Shown: piece by piece, positions 43,583 to 52,077 of the stretch
Layout of the letters: each line of letters starts with the position of its first letter
Position numbering within the stretch: position 1 is the first letter of the stretch
Translations under genes and position numbers: made by a program
DNA from: JAAYDH01 sp035353055
Lineage (GTDB): Bacteria > Bacillota_I > Bacilli_A > RFN20 > CAG-826
NCBI GenBank assembly: GCA_035353055.1
Contig: DAOPYW010000003.1
Span: 1-64,000 of the forward strand
Length of the DNA: 64,000 nt
Direction of reading: 5' to 3'
The notes under the pieces: generated by a model
Database searches by the model: none
What the model saw: the letters and a program-made list of their open reading frames with translations, nothing else
What the model was told of the DNA's origin: nothing

Positions 43583-45082
43583 ATGAAAAAGAGTTTGAGT
43601 TTCATTTTTCTCGCAATTGGCTCGTTATTGTTCGCTGGTTGCGATTCGGTCATTCCTGATGATGGAGATAAAACCATCCCCGAATTAGTGAGCAGCGAAG
43701 AGTACCTTCATTTCTGGAATCCCTCCACCACTCTTTCTTTTGACATTAAAATGTCAGCCAATGCCGCGTTTTTTTTAGACGATCGTCAGACTTATAGAGA
43801 TGACTCCACTTATTTTGATTACTATGTTCCATGCAACGTGACCTATTCGATTGACGGAGTGGAAGAAACGATGGAAGAAGTCGGAATTAGAGTGAAGGGG
43901 AACTGGTCTCGCAACACTTTCCTATTGCAAGGTCAATTTGATCCTTCTTCATTGGCTCACTTTAAATTATCATTTGGCGAAACTTTTGATGGCGAAGAAT
44001 ACGACACAATCGAGAGTTTGCAGGAATTTAAAAAGACCTGGCCAAGCAAAGAAGATCGAGCAGATAGAAAAGACCGCACCTTGTTTGATATGGAAAAAAT
44101 CGATATCAAGTGGAACCGGAACTTGGATGAGACTAAATCGAAGCAGAGCTATATGCTCAAGACTTTCCGTGACAAAGGAGTCATCGCCGGGCATGCCACA
44201 CTAACTGATATGACACTGTCTGTCATTGGTGGTCAGCCAATTAACGCCACCTATGAAATTCTCGAGGTCGTCGACAGCGTCCTCATCAAGCGATATTTCA
44301 ATAAAGAGCATGCGGATGGTGATTTATACAAGTGCACCTATCAAAACGCCCCCGCGAATTTCTCTTCTTCATACACGGTGGGAAATCAAATTGGCATTGA
44401 AGACAACAAAAATCGATACCATCCAGCTTATGACTTAAAAACCAATAAAACGAAGAGTGCTGATCATCTTAATCTATTGAATTTAATCGCAGCAATAAAC
44501 AACAAAACCAGCACCGCCGAAACATATAAAACCAACATTGAGAAATTCCTCGATATGGATTCTTTCTTGATGTACGAAGCAATCGCTTTCATATTTGGCA
44601 ATTTCGATGACTTTAGAAATAACGCGAACAATTATTATCTCTACATCTCATCGGCTGATAACATCGGATACATCATTCCTTACGATTTTGATCGCGGCTT
44701 AGGAACTGGTGATATGGGCATTCAAAATTACATGACTAGTTTCTCCGCTGAAAGCTCAAAAATGCAATGCGGTGGCTCCTGGCAAACCTGCAGCCTTTTC
44801 TGGCGAACCATCTGCCAATCTACCGATAGCAGTTCAGGCCATAAAAGTGTCGCCCGCGTCGAAGCATATCGAGCGACCTATCAAGCTAATATTGAGGATT
44901 TATTAAACAAGAAGACCATTTCTGAGACTTCATTCACCACGTATGTCAATAGTTACTCTCAAGAATATCGAGGCAATCCCGGAGGAACGGGATACGATAA
45001 CATTTCCTTTAAAGATTATCTTGCTTTGAAAATAGCGGCGATCAAAAATTACGATCCAACATATAACATTACCGTTTCTTAA
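43583..45082 (+). CDS. CotH-kinase-like surface lipoprotein
   Basis: 499-residue lipoprotein with lipobox LFAGC near Cys19. The CotH family core is visible: VGIRVKGNWSRNTF near the N-terminus, KLSFGE, the region FGNFDDFRNNANNYYLYIS and the Asp-rich IIPYDFDRGLGTGDM, matching the family's ATP- and metal-binding residues. CotH proteins are atypical kinases first known from spore coats, but many are surface-exposed in non-sporulating bacteria. The target is unknown. It is plus-strand and divergent from the HAD gene. A strong terminator follows. Confidence 0.85.
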   Translation: MKKSLSFIFLAIGSLLFAGCDSVIPDDGDKTIPELVSSEEYLHFWNPSTTLSFDIKMSANAAFFLDDRQTYRDDSTYFDYYVPCNVTYSIDGVEETMEEVGIRVKGNWSRNTFLLQGQFDPSSLAHFKLSFGETFDGEEYDTIESLQEFKKTWPSKEDRADRKDRTLFDMEKIDIKWNRNLDETKSKQSYMLKTFRDKGVIAGHATLTDMTLSVIGGQPINATYEILEVVDSVLIKRYFNKEHADGDLYKCTYQNAPANFSSSYTVGNQIGIEDNKNRYHPAYDLKTNKTKSADHLNLLNLIAAINNKTSTAETYKTNIEKFLDMDSFLMYEAIAFIFGNFDDFRNNANNYYLYISSADNIGYIIPYDFDRGLGTGDMGIQNYMTSFSAESSKMQCGGSWQTCSLFWRTICQSTDSSSGHKSVARVEAYRATYQANIEDLLNKKTISETSFTTYVNSYSQEYRGNPGGTGYDNISFKDYLALKIAAIKNYDPTYNITVS

Positions 45083-45102
45083 TTATTTTATGCGAATAAA
45101 GC

Positions 45103-45137
45103 AAAGGCAGAGCATTTTACCTCTCTGCCTTTTTCTT
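45103..45137 (+). terminator. Terminator after the CotH-like gene
   Basis: AAAGGCAGAG and CTCTGCCTTT form a perfect ten-base stem around a ten-base loop, followed by TTTTC. A T-rich run on the other side could also serve the convergent minus-strand gene. Confidence 0.92.
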
Positions 45138-45173
45138 AATTGCTGATGAATAGAAAATCCGAAAGAGCATTTG

Positions 45174-45602
45174 CTAATTTTTAGTTCGCTCTTCTGCTGA
45201 TTTGGTTTCTTTCATTATGTAGAACGACAAGACAGTAATTCCTATCGTAATAGCGAGGGGAACTAAAGTCAAATATGTCAAATAAGGAATAGAAAGAAGT
45301 ATCCAAAGACAGCAGGAAATTATGTTGGTTATAAACACAGTTTTTCTCATTGATACTAGTTTAAATGACAGCATGTTAATGATGCATATTGCAATGACTG
45401 CCGAAAGAGGAATCAGCATTGAAAGGCCTAATAATAATCCGCTTATGTTGTCTCCTTGAATCCAGACTAAGGACTTTGAAAAAAGAGAGTAGTATTTGAT
45501 GGCTACGTCTTCTTCAGGATTATGATAGCCTTCAAAAAACGGAATGAAAATTAAGGCAATAGGCAGCAGATTCAAAATAAGCGATGCAATTTTCTTTTTC
45601 AT
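45174..45602 (-). CDS. Four-helix membrane protein of unknown function
   Basis: 142 residues from the ATG at 45602, which has GGAGG eight bases upstream. An in-frame start at 45695 would add untypical residues. Four hydrophobic segments lie at about 5-24, 53-77, 86-106 and 108-131, with a polar loop after the first helix and a charged C-terminal tail. No family is recognised. It converges on the CotH-like gene. Confidence 0.65.
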   Translation of the reverse strand: MKKKIASLILNLLPIALIFIPFFEGYHNPEEDVAIKYYSLFSKSLVWIQGDNISGLLLGLSMLIPLSAVIAICIINMLSFKLVSMRKTVFITNIISCCLWILLSIPYLTYLTLVPLAITIGITVLSFYIMKETKSAEERTKN

Positions 45603-45777
45603 AAAATAAGCCTCCAAAAGTAAACGTGATACAGTATGAATTCCAAAATGATACGCAATCATTATGAATTGAAGGTGGCTATTATTCAATGGCATGCAAA
45701 TGTTTGATCTGTTTCCAATTTAAAAAATTGCTGCAGTTAGAATCTCCCTTCTGCCTGTTAAAATATTGTCTATAAAT

Positions 45778-45818
45778 TAATCAAAACTAAAAGTGGCTCG
45801 AAGCCCCGAACCACTTTT
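45778..45818 (-). terminator. Terminator after the starch-binding protein gene
   Basis: A 12-base stem (AAAAGTGGTTCG/CGAGCCACTTTT, one G-U) with loop GGGCTT. The T runs follow on both strands, so it may act in both directions. The 233-base region between 45603 and 45835 contains no gene that could be supported. Confidence 0.8.
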
Positions 45819-45835
45819 TATTTTTATTATTCTGA

Positions 45836-46987
45836 TTAGATGCGCTTTTTCTTTAAAAGATAGTATCCGCCAAGAACGAGCAAGGTGGTGATGCTGATGA
45901 CGATAGCGATTGTCAAACCGACAGATTGTTCGTTGTCTGAGATAGTTATGTGCTTCGCGGCTAAAGGTGTGTCGCCAATTGAAGAAAGCTGCTGCATCAT
46001 CGAGGACACAGAAATGTTAGTATCTGCCACGGTTGACTCTTGATCTTCATAAGTGAAGATAGTAGCGCTATTTACATGTCCTTTAATCGTGCTGGAAAAT
46101 GCGTTATAAGTTGTGCAAAGAGTAGCGGCGGTGCCAGAGGATATTCCGCAGAGGCTGTCCTCTTTGATTTCGCCCGAAGCAACGACTGCTTTGCGAGCGA
46201 CGTTTAAGTTATAGACAAAGTTCGCGGCCGTTCCTCTTTCGCTATCGCCCGTGGTGAGATAATCGGTTTTGTAATATCCATCAGTCACCAGCGATAAGTT
46301 CGCAGTTTGGCTCCCGGCATTATTGTGGAAAATGATAGTAGTTCCTAAAGCTTTAGTGAAAGACAAGCGATACAAGCCTGATTCACCATCAAAGGTAATA
46401 TCACTGTCGGCGTCGGTAATCTGAGTTCCCGGCCAAGCTCCTAAACTATATATACCAGAATATGAAGGATGATAGATATAAGCGTAAACATTGGACCAAC
46501 TATTCTTGTTACCAAAATAGATAGTGCCAGTATTTTCGTAGACAAGGGAAGAAGCGCAGTTTGACCAGCTATCATTTTTAAAATAGTTATAGCTTCCCGC
46601 TGTAAATGAATTCGCATCGTAATAGCTCCAGCGATTCCATTCACTAGTATGGGCAGCATCGCCCCAACGAATGATGATGACGTGAGTAGAGGCGGTATCC
46701 CAAGTTGCTGAGATGACAGTATTTCCCGAAGCAGCCGAGTTTCCATTCAAAGGAGTGCCCGGCCAACTCGAGCCATTTGATCCGCCCCAATAGTGAATGG
46801 TGTAATAGGCGCTGGCAGAGCCCCATATTCCAGAATCCAATTCAAGATAGACAGTGTCGCTAATTGAAGAAGAAGCTTGGACAGGTTCGGCTTGCCTTGA
46901 ACTTACGATTTGAGTTCCAACGCCAACCAAAGAGCCAACTCCTAATATTGAAACAATTAGTCCAGCAACAAGTTTTCTTGTATTCAT
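45836..46987 (-). CDS. Membrane-anchored starch-binding protein, copy 1
   Basis: 383 residues from the ATG at 46987, with AGGAGG upstream. After a signal helix, a first module (about 40-145) has the pattern LDSGIWGSASAYYTIHYWGG and VIIIRWGDAAHTSEW, then a CBM26-like module (about 150-240) with the pattern IYFGNKNSWSNVYAYIYHP and GAWPGTQITD. Its Trp and Tyr residues match those that stack on amylose. The last 25 residues are a membrane helix followed by KKKRI, so the protein is held in the membrane without LPXTG. The plus-strand protein at 50.8 kb is its close paralogue. Confidence 0.82.
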   Translation of the reverse strand: MNTRKLVAGLIVSILGVGSLVGVGTQIVSSRQAEPVQASSSISDTVYLELDSGIWGSASAYYTIHYWGGSNGSSWPGTPLNGNSAASGNTVISATWDTASTHVIIIRWGDAAHTSEWNRWSYYDANSFTAGSYNYFKNDSWSNCASSLVYENTGTIYFGNKNSWSNVYAYIYHPSYSGIYSLGAWPGTQITDADSDITFDGESGLYRLSFTKALGTTIIFHNNAGSQTANLSLVTDGYYKTDYLTTGDSERGTAANFVYNLNVARKAVVASGEIKEDSLCGISSGTAATLCTTYNAFSSTIKGHVNSATIFTYEDQESTVADTNISVSSMMQQLSSIGDTPLAAKHITISDNEQSVGLTIAIVISITTLLVLGGYYLLKKKRI

Positions 46988-47127
46988 GAAAGTCCTCCTG
47001 TTCTCAATAATCAAAAAGATTTTTTTTAAGATAACCGATTGTCAATAGCAAATAAAGAAAATTTTTTTAATTGCCTATTTTTGAATGTTTTTTTGTTTTT
47101 TAATTATTAACCTTTTAATATATTTAG

Positions 47128-48084
47128 TTAAATTGTAGACCAAGCGCCATCACTGCTATTCCATCCGGTGATAGTATAGCAATTGCCACCGAAAGTAAGG
47201 TCGGTAGTCTGATTCCAAATATTCACGGAAGCATTCTCCCAGGAAGCGACTGTCGCGATATCAGCAAATCTAACGAAGATAATGTTTTGGTATGCATCAG
47301 TGTCAATATCAGCGACATAGAGAGTGTTGGCTTTATTCATAACATACCAAGCATTTCCACTATTCGACCAGCAATAAGCACCAAACCACGCTCCGGCTTG
47401 GTCCCATAAACTAGAGCCTCCAGCATTAAGCGAGATGCGAGTCAATGCAGAGGTGCCAGTAACAGTAATGCCAGTAACAGTGACTGTTTTTGTCACACCC
47501 GAAAAGGAATAAGAGCCAACTATAGAAGTCATGCCAACAACGAGATCTTGCCATACGACACTGCTGGTGACATTGAGCGTTGATTGATCGCTGAATGTCG
47601 CGGTGATGGTTAACCCGCTCGGATTGAATACATTTTCGCTTTGGTCGAGGTCATAGCTTGTTTTTGTCGGCGTTCCGCTCAGGGACAGAGAAACTAGTGA
47701 AAGATGCGAATTTACGAAATTTGCGTAGAGAATTGCGCCGTTTTCATTTGGAACTTTCGAGTATTTGGTCGGGGCACCAAGACCATCATAGCGAACCCAA
47801 GAGGCAAAAACGCCTTGAGAACTTTCGATAGTTGTCACCTTGTCCCGGCCGGGTAAATCACTGCCGACAGGGGCATCATATTTAACAGCGTTTTCCAAAA
47901 ATAAACCGCTAACATTTTGTCCTGCTTGCCCTTGGTATCTTCCGATAGAAGAGAGGACGAGATAAGTGGAGACAGTCTCCGCTGTTCCGCTAGCCATCGC
48001 TGGAGATTGAGAGATGATTCCAGCAAAAGCAAGGAATGATAATCCGATAGTGACGAATCCTTTTAATGAAAATTTGTTTTTCAT
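47128..48084 (-). CDS. Secreted Ig-like / carbohydrate-module protein
   Basis: 318 residues with a signal peptide (hydrophobic to about residue 32, no lipobox). A bacterial Ig-like domain lies at about 135-205 (YDLDQSENVFNPSGLTITA, then GVTKTVTVTGI). The last about 110 residues form a module with GGSSLWDQAGAWFGAYCW, IIFVRFAD and WNQTTDLTFGGNCYTITGW, resembling in pattern the first module of the two starch-binding paralogues. No anchor is seen. It is 12 bases after the GH13 lipoprotein gene, so both are one unit. Carbohydrate binding is inferred from pattern and context only. Confidence 0.7.
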   Translation of the reverse strand: MKNKFSLKGFVTIGLSFLAFAGIISQSPAMASGTAETVSTYLVLSSIGRYQGQAGQNVSGLFLENAVKYDAPVGSDLPGRDKVTTIESSQGVFASWVRYDGLGAPTKYSKVPNENGAILYANFVNSHLSLVSLSLSGTPTKTSYDLDQSENVFNPSGLTITATFSDQSTLNVTSSVVWQDLVVGMTSIVGSYSFSGVTKTVTVTGITVTGTSALTRISLNAGGSSLWDQAGAWFGAYCWSNSGNAWYVMNKANTLYVADIDTDAYQNIIFVRFADIATVASWENASVNIWNQTTDLTFGGNCYTITGWNSSDGAWSTI

Positions 48085-48096
48085 TTTCGTTTCCCC

Positions 48097-50634
48097 CTAT
48101 TTGCTGTAGACAAGCACGCTATAAGCGCGGCTGATGTCGGTATTGCTAATCGCTCCGATGTTCTTATAAATAGAATAGCCATTGAGCAAATCGCTGGCGA
48201 TGGAATAAGAATCGCTTGTGACGCCAGTGTTTATGAAAATGCGATAGTTAGTTCCCGTTCCAAAAACATCCATGATTAAGACATTCTTGCTGCTGTAAGA
48301 ATGGAAAGAGCATTTGGCGTTCTTCGGGTAATGGGATTTAACCTCATTGAGTTGTTTATAAAAGCTATACATCGAATCAGTATCGCTCTGCTGATCTTCC
48401 GCTGCAGCAAGAGTTTTGTTGTAGCTATCTAATTCAATTTTGTATTGGCCAGTCTTGTAATTGGCGCGCTTGCTCGCATCCTTCCAAATGAATGGCTGAC
48501 GATACCAAATATCGGTATTGTTCTCATTGCCGTATGTCGATACATGAGTGTCAGTGTTGGAGGACATGCCAAGTTCGTCGCCGTAATAAATCCACGACAC
48601 ACCGGGGGTGAGCATCGTCACGGCAGCATGCACTTTGGCGCGTCCGATCTGTGTCGAGCCACCAGTCACTTTGTTTAAAGCGGCGGTATTCGTGGCATCA
48701 ACATAAGATCCATTAACTTGATTGATGGCTCTATTCACGTCGTGATTGGACGTGAAGGCACCATTGATAAAATCGGGGCGTTTCCCGCCTGGAACGCTGA
48801 CGCCAGTATTGCCGAGAGCTTGGCTATCTGAACTAGCGAAAGGAATAAACGTTTCGCTTGGCTGAGTGGAGGCATATTGAGCCGCACCACTCCCAGAAGC
48901 TCCAATTGGGTTAGCATAGAGATACTGGCAGATATGGAAGTAGGCCGAGAAGTCGAGCTGGCTATCGAGGGCCTGATAATAAGAGGAGATTCGCGCGCCC
49001 CACCCATCGAAGTTTTCTCCCACTAAAAAGCATTCGGGGTAGATGGCTTTTAATTCATTGGAGAATTCTTTCCACCAGATTAAGTTCTTAGTCAGATCGC
49101 TGGAATAATCAAAATTCTTGGTGATGTATTCGCCTTTTTCGTCATCGTATGCTCTCTTCGAGCCTACATCCGCGATGATGATATCGCTTCCGGTATTGTC
49201 GACTTCGTCTTTCATGTAGATGTGTTTGACAGCGTCTAATCTAAATCCATCCAGCCCAAAGGACAACCAGTACTTGGCCATGTTCTTCACTAGATTGCGA
49301 GTGGCTTGGCATTCATAGTTTATCTCTGGCATTCCACTGCCGAATTTTCCGTAGTAATAGTAGTTCGATTCACCATCGCGATACCAGGATGGATTTGCGC
49401 TTTCAGCATCTTGTTGAACAGTGATGCTTTGATATGAACCATCGACATATTTTTTAACTGTATCAGTCGCGTATTTCCAATGGTAGACGTTCCGCCAATC
49501 AATGGGATTTCCCTGCTCATCTAATCCCTGTCGAGCCCATTGAGAATTGACGAACCAAACATTGTTTTTGGAAGTGTGATTAAGGACGAGATCCATGACG
49601 ATTTTCATCCCTTTTTCATGAGCTTTATAGATCAATTCACGATAATCATCTAGAGTGCCAAATTTGCTATCGATCGCGTAGAAGTCGGAGATATCATATC
49701 CATGATATGAATCGCTTTCTTGCACCGGTGTGAGCCAGAGGACTTGCACGCCGAGGTCACCGAGATAATCAAGAGAATCAATTACTCCTCTTAAATCGCC
49801 GACTCCATCGCCGTTTGCATCTCTAAAAGAGGCTAGGAATACTTGATAGCCAACTCCTAAGGAAGAGAATGAATCGCTGGTCGGAGAGACGCCATAATTA
49901 TCGGTGATAGTGTCGGCATCGCTGCGATAAGCTCCAGAAGTGTCACCTGTGACAGGATTCACTTCTGGCTCGGTAGTTCCCGTTGCCTCGAAGGCATAAT
50001 CATCGAAATTGCCAGTATTTATATAGATATGCATTGAACCGTCTTCGCGAAAATGCGTATCAAAGTTTGCGATATAAGTTTCTTTTCCACCATCGCTCAC
50101 CCAGTTAGTTGAGCCATCCATGCTGCTAGTGCGGACAATCAGAAATCCCACATTGGTGCAGCCTTCAAAGCTGACGGGGTCCTGATTCTTGCCGGTCAAC
50201 AGGTTGGCATCCGCTAAATTAGCATCGACAATCGCTCCATAGTTATCAATCCAGGTATTTGTACCACCTTTTTCGACATCGCTGCCATTCATCCATCTCG
50301 TGGTCGTAGGATGAAGCGTTAAAGATGATGAGACTTCAGTCTTTCCGTTATAGGCCCAGAGGGTGCCCTCTAAATCATTAGGGCGATGGGGCCAGAGCCA
50401 GAGGCAATAAGATTCATATTCAGCGGCTTCCACATCTTTGCCGCGATTGTAATGGATGTATAAATGGCCAGAAACACTCCAAGTGTTTACCCATTCTTCA
50501 TATGTTTGGTCAATGACAATTGGAGGATCATCATCTCCTCCATCATCTTTCTTCCCGCAAGAAGCGAGAGGAAGAAGCATAGAAAAAGATAATAGACTAA
50601 GGATGGCCGTGCTCAATAGACGGTTGGGTTTCAT
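48097..50634 (-). CDS. Extracellular GH13 alpha-glucanase lipoprotein with CBM41 region
   Basis: 845-residue lipoprotein with lipobox PLASCG near Cys26. A pullulanase-associated CBM41-like region spans about 50-210 (GHLYIHYNRGKDVEAAEYES, then LWLWPHRPNDLEG). The barrel begins near 260 (VGYQVFLASFRDANGDGVG), typical of the alpha-amylase/neopullulanase/glucosidase group. Catalytic Asp near 464 (GFRLDAVKHIYM), Glu near 538 (VGENFDGWG), Asp near 630 (SNHDVNRA). A C-terminal GH13 beta domain follows. Exact specificity cannot be told. It leads a unit with the Ig-like protein. Confidence 0.9.
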   Translation of the reverse strand: MKPNRLLSTAILSLLSFSMLLPLASCGKKDDGGDDDPPIVIDQTYEEWVNTWSVSGHLYIHYNRGKDVEAAEYESYCLWLWPHRPNDLEGTLWAYNGKTEVSSSLTLHPTTTRWMNGSDVEKGGTNTWIDNYGAIVDANLADANLLTGKNQDPVSFEGCTNVGFLIVRTSSMDGSTNWVSDGGKETYIANFDTHFREDGSMHIYINTGNFDDYAFEATGTTEPEVNPVTGDTSGAYRSDADTITDNYGVSPTSDSFSSLGVGYQVFLASFRDANGDGVGDLRGVIDSLDYLGDLGVQVLWLTPVQESDSYHGYDISDFYAIDSKFGTLDDYRELIYKAHEKGMKIVMDLVLNHTSKNNVWFVNSQWARQGLDEQGNPIDWRNVYHWKYATDTVKKYVDGSYQSITVQQDAESANPSWYRDGESNYYYYGKFGSGMPEINYECQATRNLVKNMAKYWLSFGLDGFRLDAVKHIYMKDEVDNTGSDIIIADVGSKRAYDDEKGEYITKNFDYSSDLTKNLIWWKEFSNELKAIYPECFLVGENFDGWGARISSYYQALDSQLDFSAYFHICQYLYANPIGASGSGAAQYASTQPSETFIPFASSDSQALGNTGVSVPGGKRPDFINGAFTSNHDVNRAINQVNGSYVDATNTAALNKVTGGSTQIGRAKVHAAVTMLTPGVSWIYYGDELGMSSNTDTHVSTYGNENNTDIWYRQPFIWKDASKRANYKTGQYKIELDSYNKTLAAAEDQQSDTDSMYSFYKQLNEVKSHYPKNAKCSFHSYSSKNVLIMDVFGTGTNYRIFINTGVTSDSYSIASDLLNGYSIYKNIGAISNTDISRAYSVLVYSK

Positions 50635-50712
50635 AGGAAGTCCTCCAAATAATTTGGTATTTCTTTAACAATAAAATAAATCCTTATTTGTCCCAAGGCA
50701 ACCAAAATAATT

Positions 50713-50740
50713 TTGCAAGCGTTTTAAAATATTACATAAT
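50713..50740 (+). promoter_or_regulatory. Promoter of starch-binding protein copy 2
   Basis: TTGCAA and CATAAT are 16 bases apart, followed 37 bases later by a GGAGG ribosome binding site. Confidence 0.65.
50714..50727 (+). promoter_or_regulatory. Cre/LacI-family operator-like site over the -35 element
   Basis: TGCAAGCGTTTTAA matches the catabolite-response consensus TGWAANCGNTNWCA at all but two fixed positions. It overlaps the -35 hexamer, a place from which CcpA or a MalR-type LacI regulator would repress. Confidence 0.5.
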
Positions 50741-50782
50741 ATAAATATCTAGTGCGCGACTTTATTTAAGGAGGACACAGGC

Positions 50783-51952
50783 ATGAAAAAAATATGGAAA
50801 GGATTAGGTGCGGCGATTTTTTCGTTTGGCTTAATCACTGCCGGAATGATCGCTTTTGATAGTTCGAAAGAAGCTCAGGCCGCGGAAGCCTCTTCTTCAA
50901 TTAGCGATAACGTCTATGTTGAACTAGATTCTTCAGTTTGGGGTTCAGTGGCAGCATATTACACCATCCATTATTGGGGTGGATCAAACGGTTCAACTTA
51001 CCCAGGTACTCCTTTAAATGGCGGAGAAATTGCTTCAGGCAACATCGTTATTTCTGCCACTTGGGATACTGGATCTACTCATGTCATCATCATCCGTTGG
51101 GGCGATGCTGCTCATACCAGCGAATGGAACCGCTGGAGCTATTTTGATGCCAACTCATTTACCGCGGGAAGCTATAACTACTTTAAAAACGATGGATGGG
51201 CAAGCTGTGCCTCTTCCCTCGTTTACGAAAATACGGGTTCCGTCACTTTTGGCAACAAGGATGGATGGGTAAATGTCTATGCTTATGTCTACCATCCAAC
51301 CAATACCGGAATTCTCAGTTTAGGGCCATGGCCAGGCACCAACATTTCTGCCTACCTCGACAACGATGTTACCTTTGATGGTCAATTAGGTCTCTATCGC
51401 ATTTACTTGACCAAAGTTCTTGGGACAATAATCGTTTTCAATAATGGTTTATCTGGAGGGGATCAGCGCAAGACCAACAACCTTTCTCTTCTGATGGATG
51501 GCTATTACAAAACCGATTATCTCACCACTGGTGATGGCGATCGAGGAGCAGCGGCTAATTATGTGTATGGCTTAGATGTCATTCGCAAAGAAGTCGAAGC
51601 TGCTGGCGAAATTGCCGACAACAGCATCTGCGGAATCGAGAAGAACACCGCCGCTGGTCTAGTGTCGGCTTATGATAGCCTAACTTCAGCGCAAAAAGGA
51701 TTTGTCGATGCCGCGACAATTAAAACTTATGACGGAGCCAACACTGGCGCTCCTCTCGTGGATGTGGCTCTTACCGCCATCGTCGCTCAGTTGAGAATAC
51801 TGGGTGCAGGCGGTGCTAGCCCTTCACTCTTCGTTCGCGGATCAACCACTAGCGCTCTCGCTATCATTCTCACCATCTCGGCTGTCATTTCCATCGCTGG
51901 CTTAAGCATTTTCTTAGTCAGCAAAAAGCGAAAAAAAGCAAAAGCTAACTAA
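50783..51952 (+). CDS. Membrane-anchored starch-binding protein, copy 2
   Basis: 389 residues with the same architecture as copy 1 at 45.8 kb: signal helix, first module (VYVELDSSVWGSVAAYYTI, then VIIIRWGDAAHTSEW), CBM26-like module (VTFGNKDGWVNVYAYVYHP, then LGPWPGTNISA), a helical region of about 80 residues and a C-terminal membrane helix with the tail KKRKKAKAN. The N-terminal two thirds are largely identical to copy 1, while the last third differs more. GGAGG precedes the ATG. It has its own promoter, a cre-like site and a terminator. Confidence 0.82.
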   Translation: MKKIWKGLGAAIFSFGLITAGMIAFDSSKEAQAAEASSSISDNVYVELDSSVWGSVAAYYTIHYWGGSNGSTYPGTPLNGGEIASGNIVISATWDTGSTHVIIIRWGDAAHTSEWNRWSYFDANSFTAGSYNYFKNDGWASCASSLVYENTGSVTFGNKDGWVNVYAYVYHPTNTGILSLGPWPGTNISAYLDNDVTFDGQLGLYRIYLTKVLGTIIVFNNGLSGGDQRKTNNLSLLMDGYYKTDYLTTGDGDRGAAANYVYGLDVIRKEVEAAGEIADNSICGIEKNTAAGLVSAYDSLTSAQKGFVDAATIKTYDGANTGAPLVDVALTAIVAQLRILGAGGASPSLFVRGSTTSALAIILTISAVISIAGLSIFLVSKKRKKAKAN

Positions 51953-51974
51953 TCTTTTACCTTACGTTAAAATC

Positions 51975-52002
51975 AGACCCGATTGATTTCGGGTCTTTTT
52001 TT
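51975..52002 (+). terminator. Terminator after starch-binding protein copy 2
   Basis: AGACCCGA and TCGGGTCT form an eight-base stem with a six-base loop, followed by a run of T. Confidence 0.93.
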
Positions 52003-52022
52003 AAAAGAATATCTCATATAAA

Positions 52023-52051
52023 TTGAAAGAAAGCGGTAGTTATGTAATAAT
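52023..52051 (+). promoter_or_regulatory. Promoter of ackA
   Basis: TTGAAA and AATAAT are 17 bases apart, with TG immediately before the -10 spacer base (extended -10). AGAGG lies before the ATG at 52078. Confidence 0.6.
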
Positions 52052-52077
52052 ATACGAAGTTTTAAGAGGTATTATTA

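Noticed and set aside
45836..51952. Sortase (LPXTG) anchors on the two starch-binding proteins
   Set aside because: The C-terminal helix and basic tail are present, but no LPXTG-like motif precedes them in either protein.
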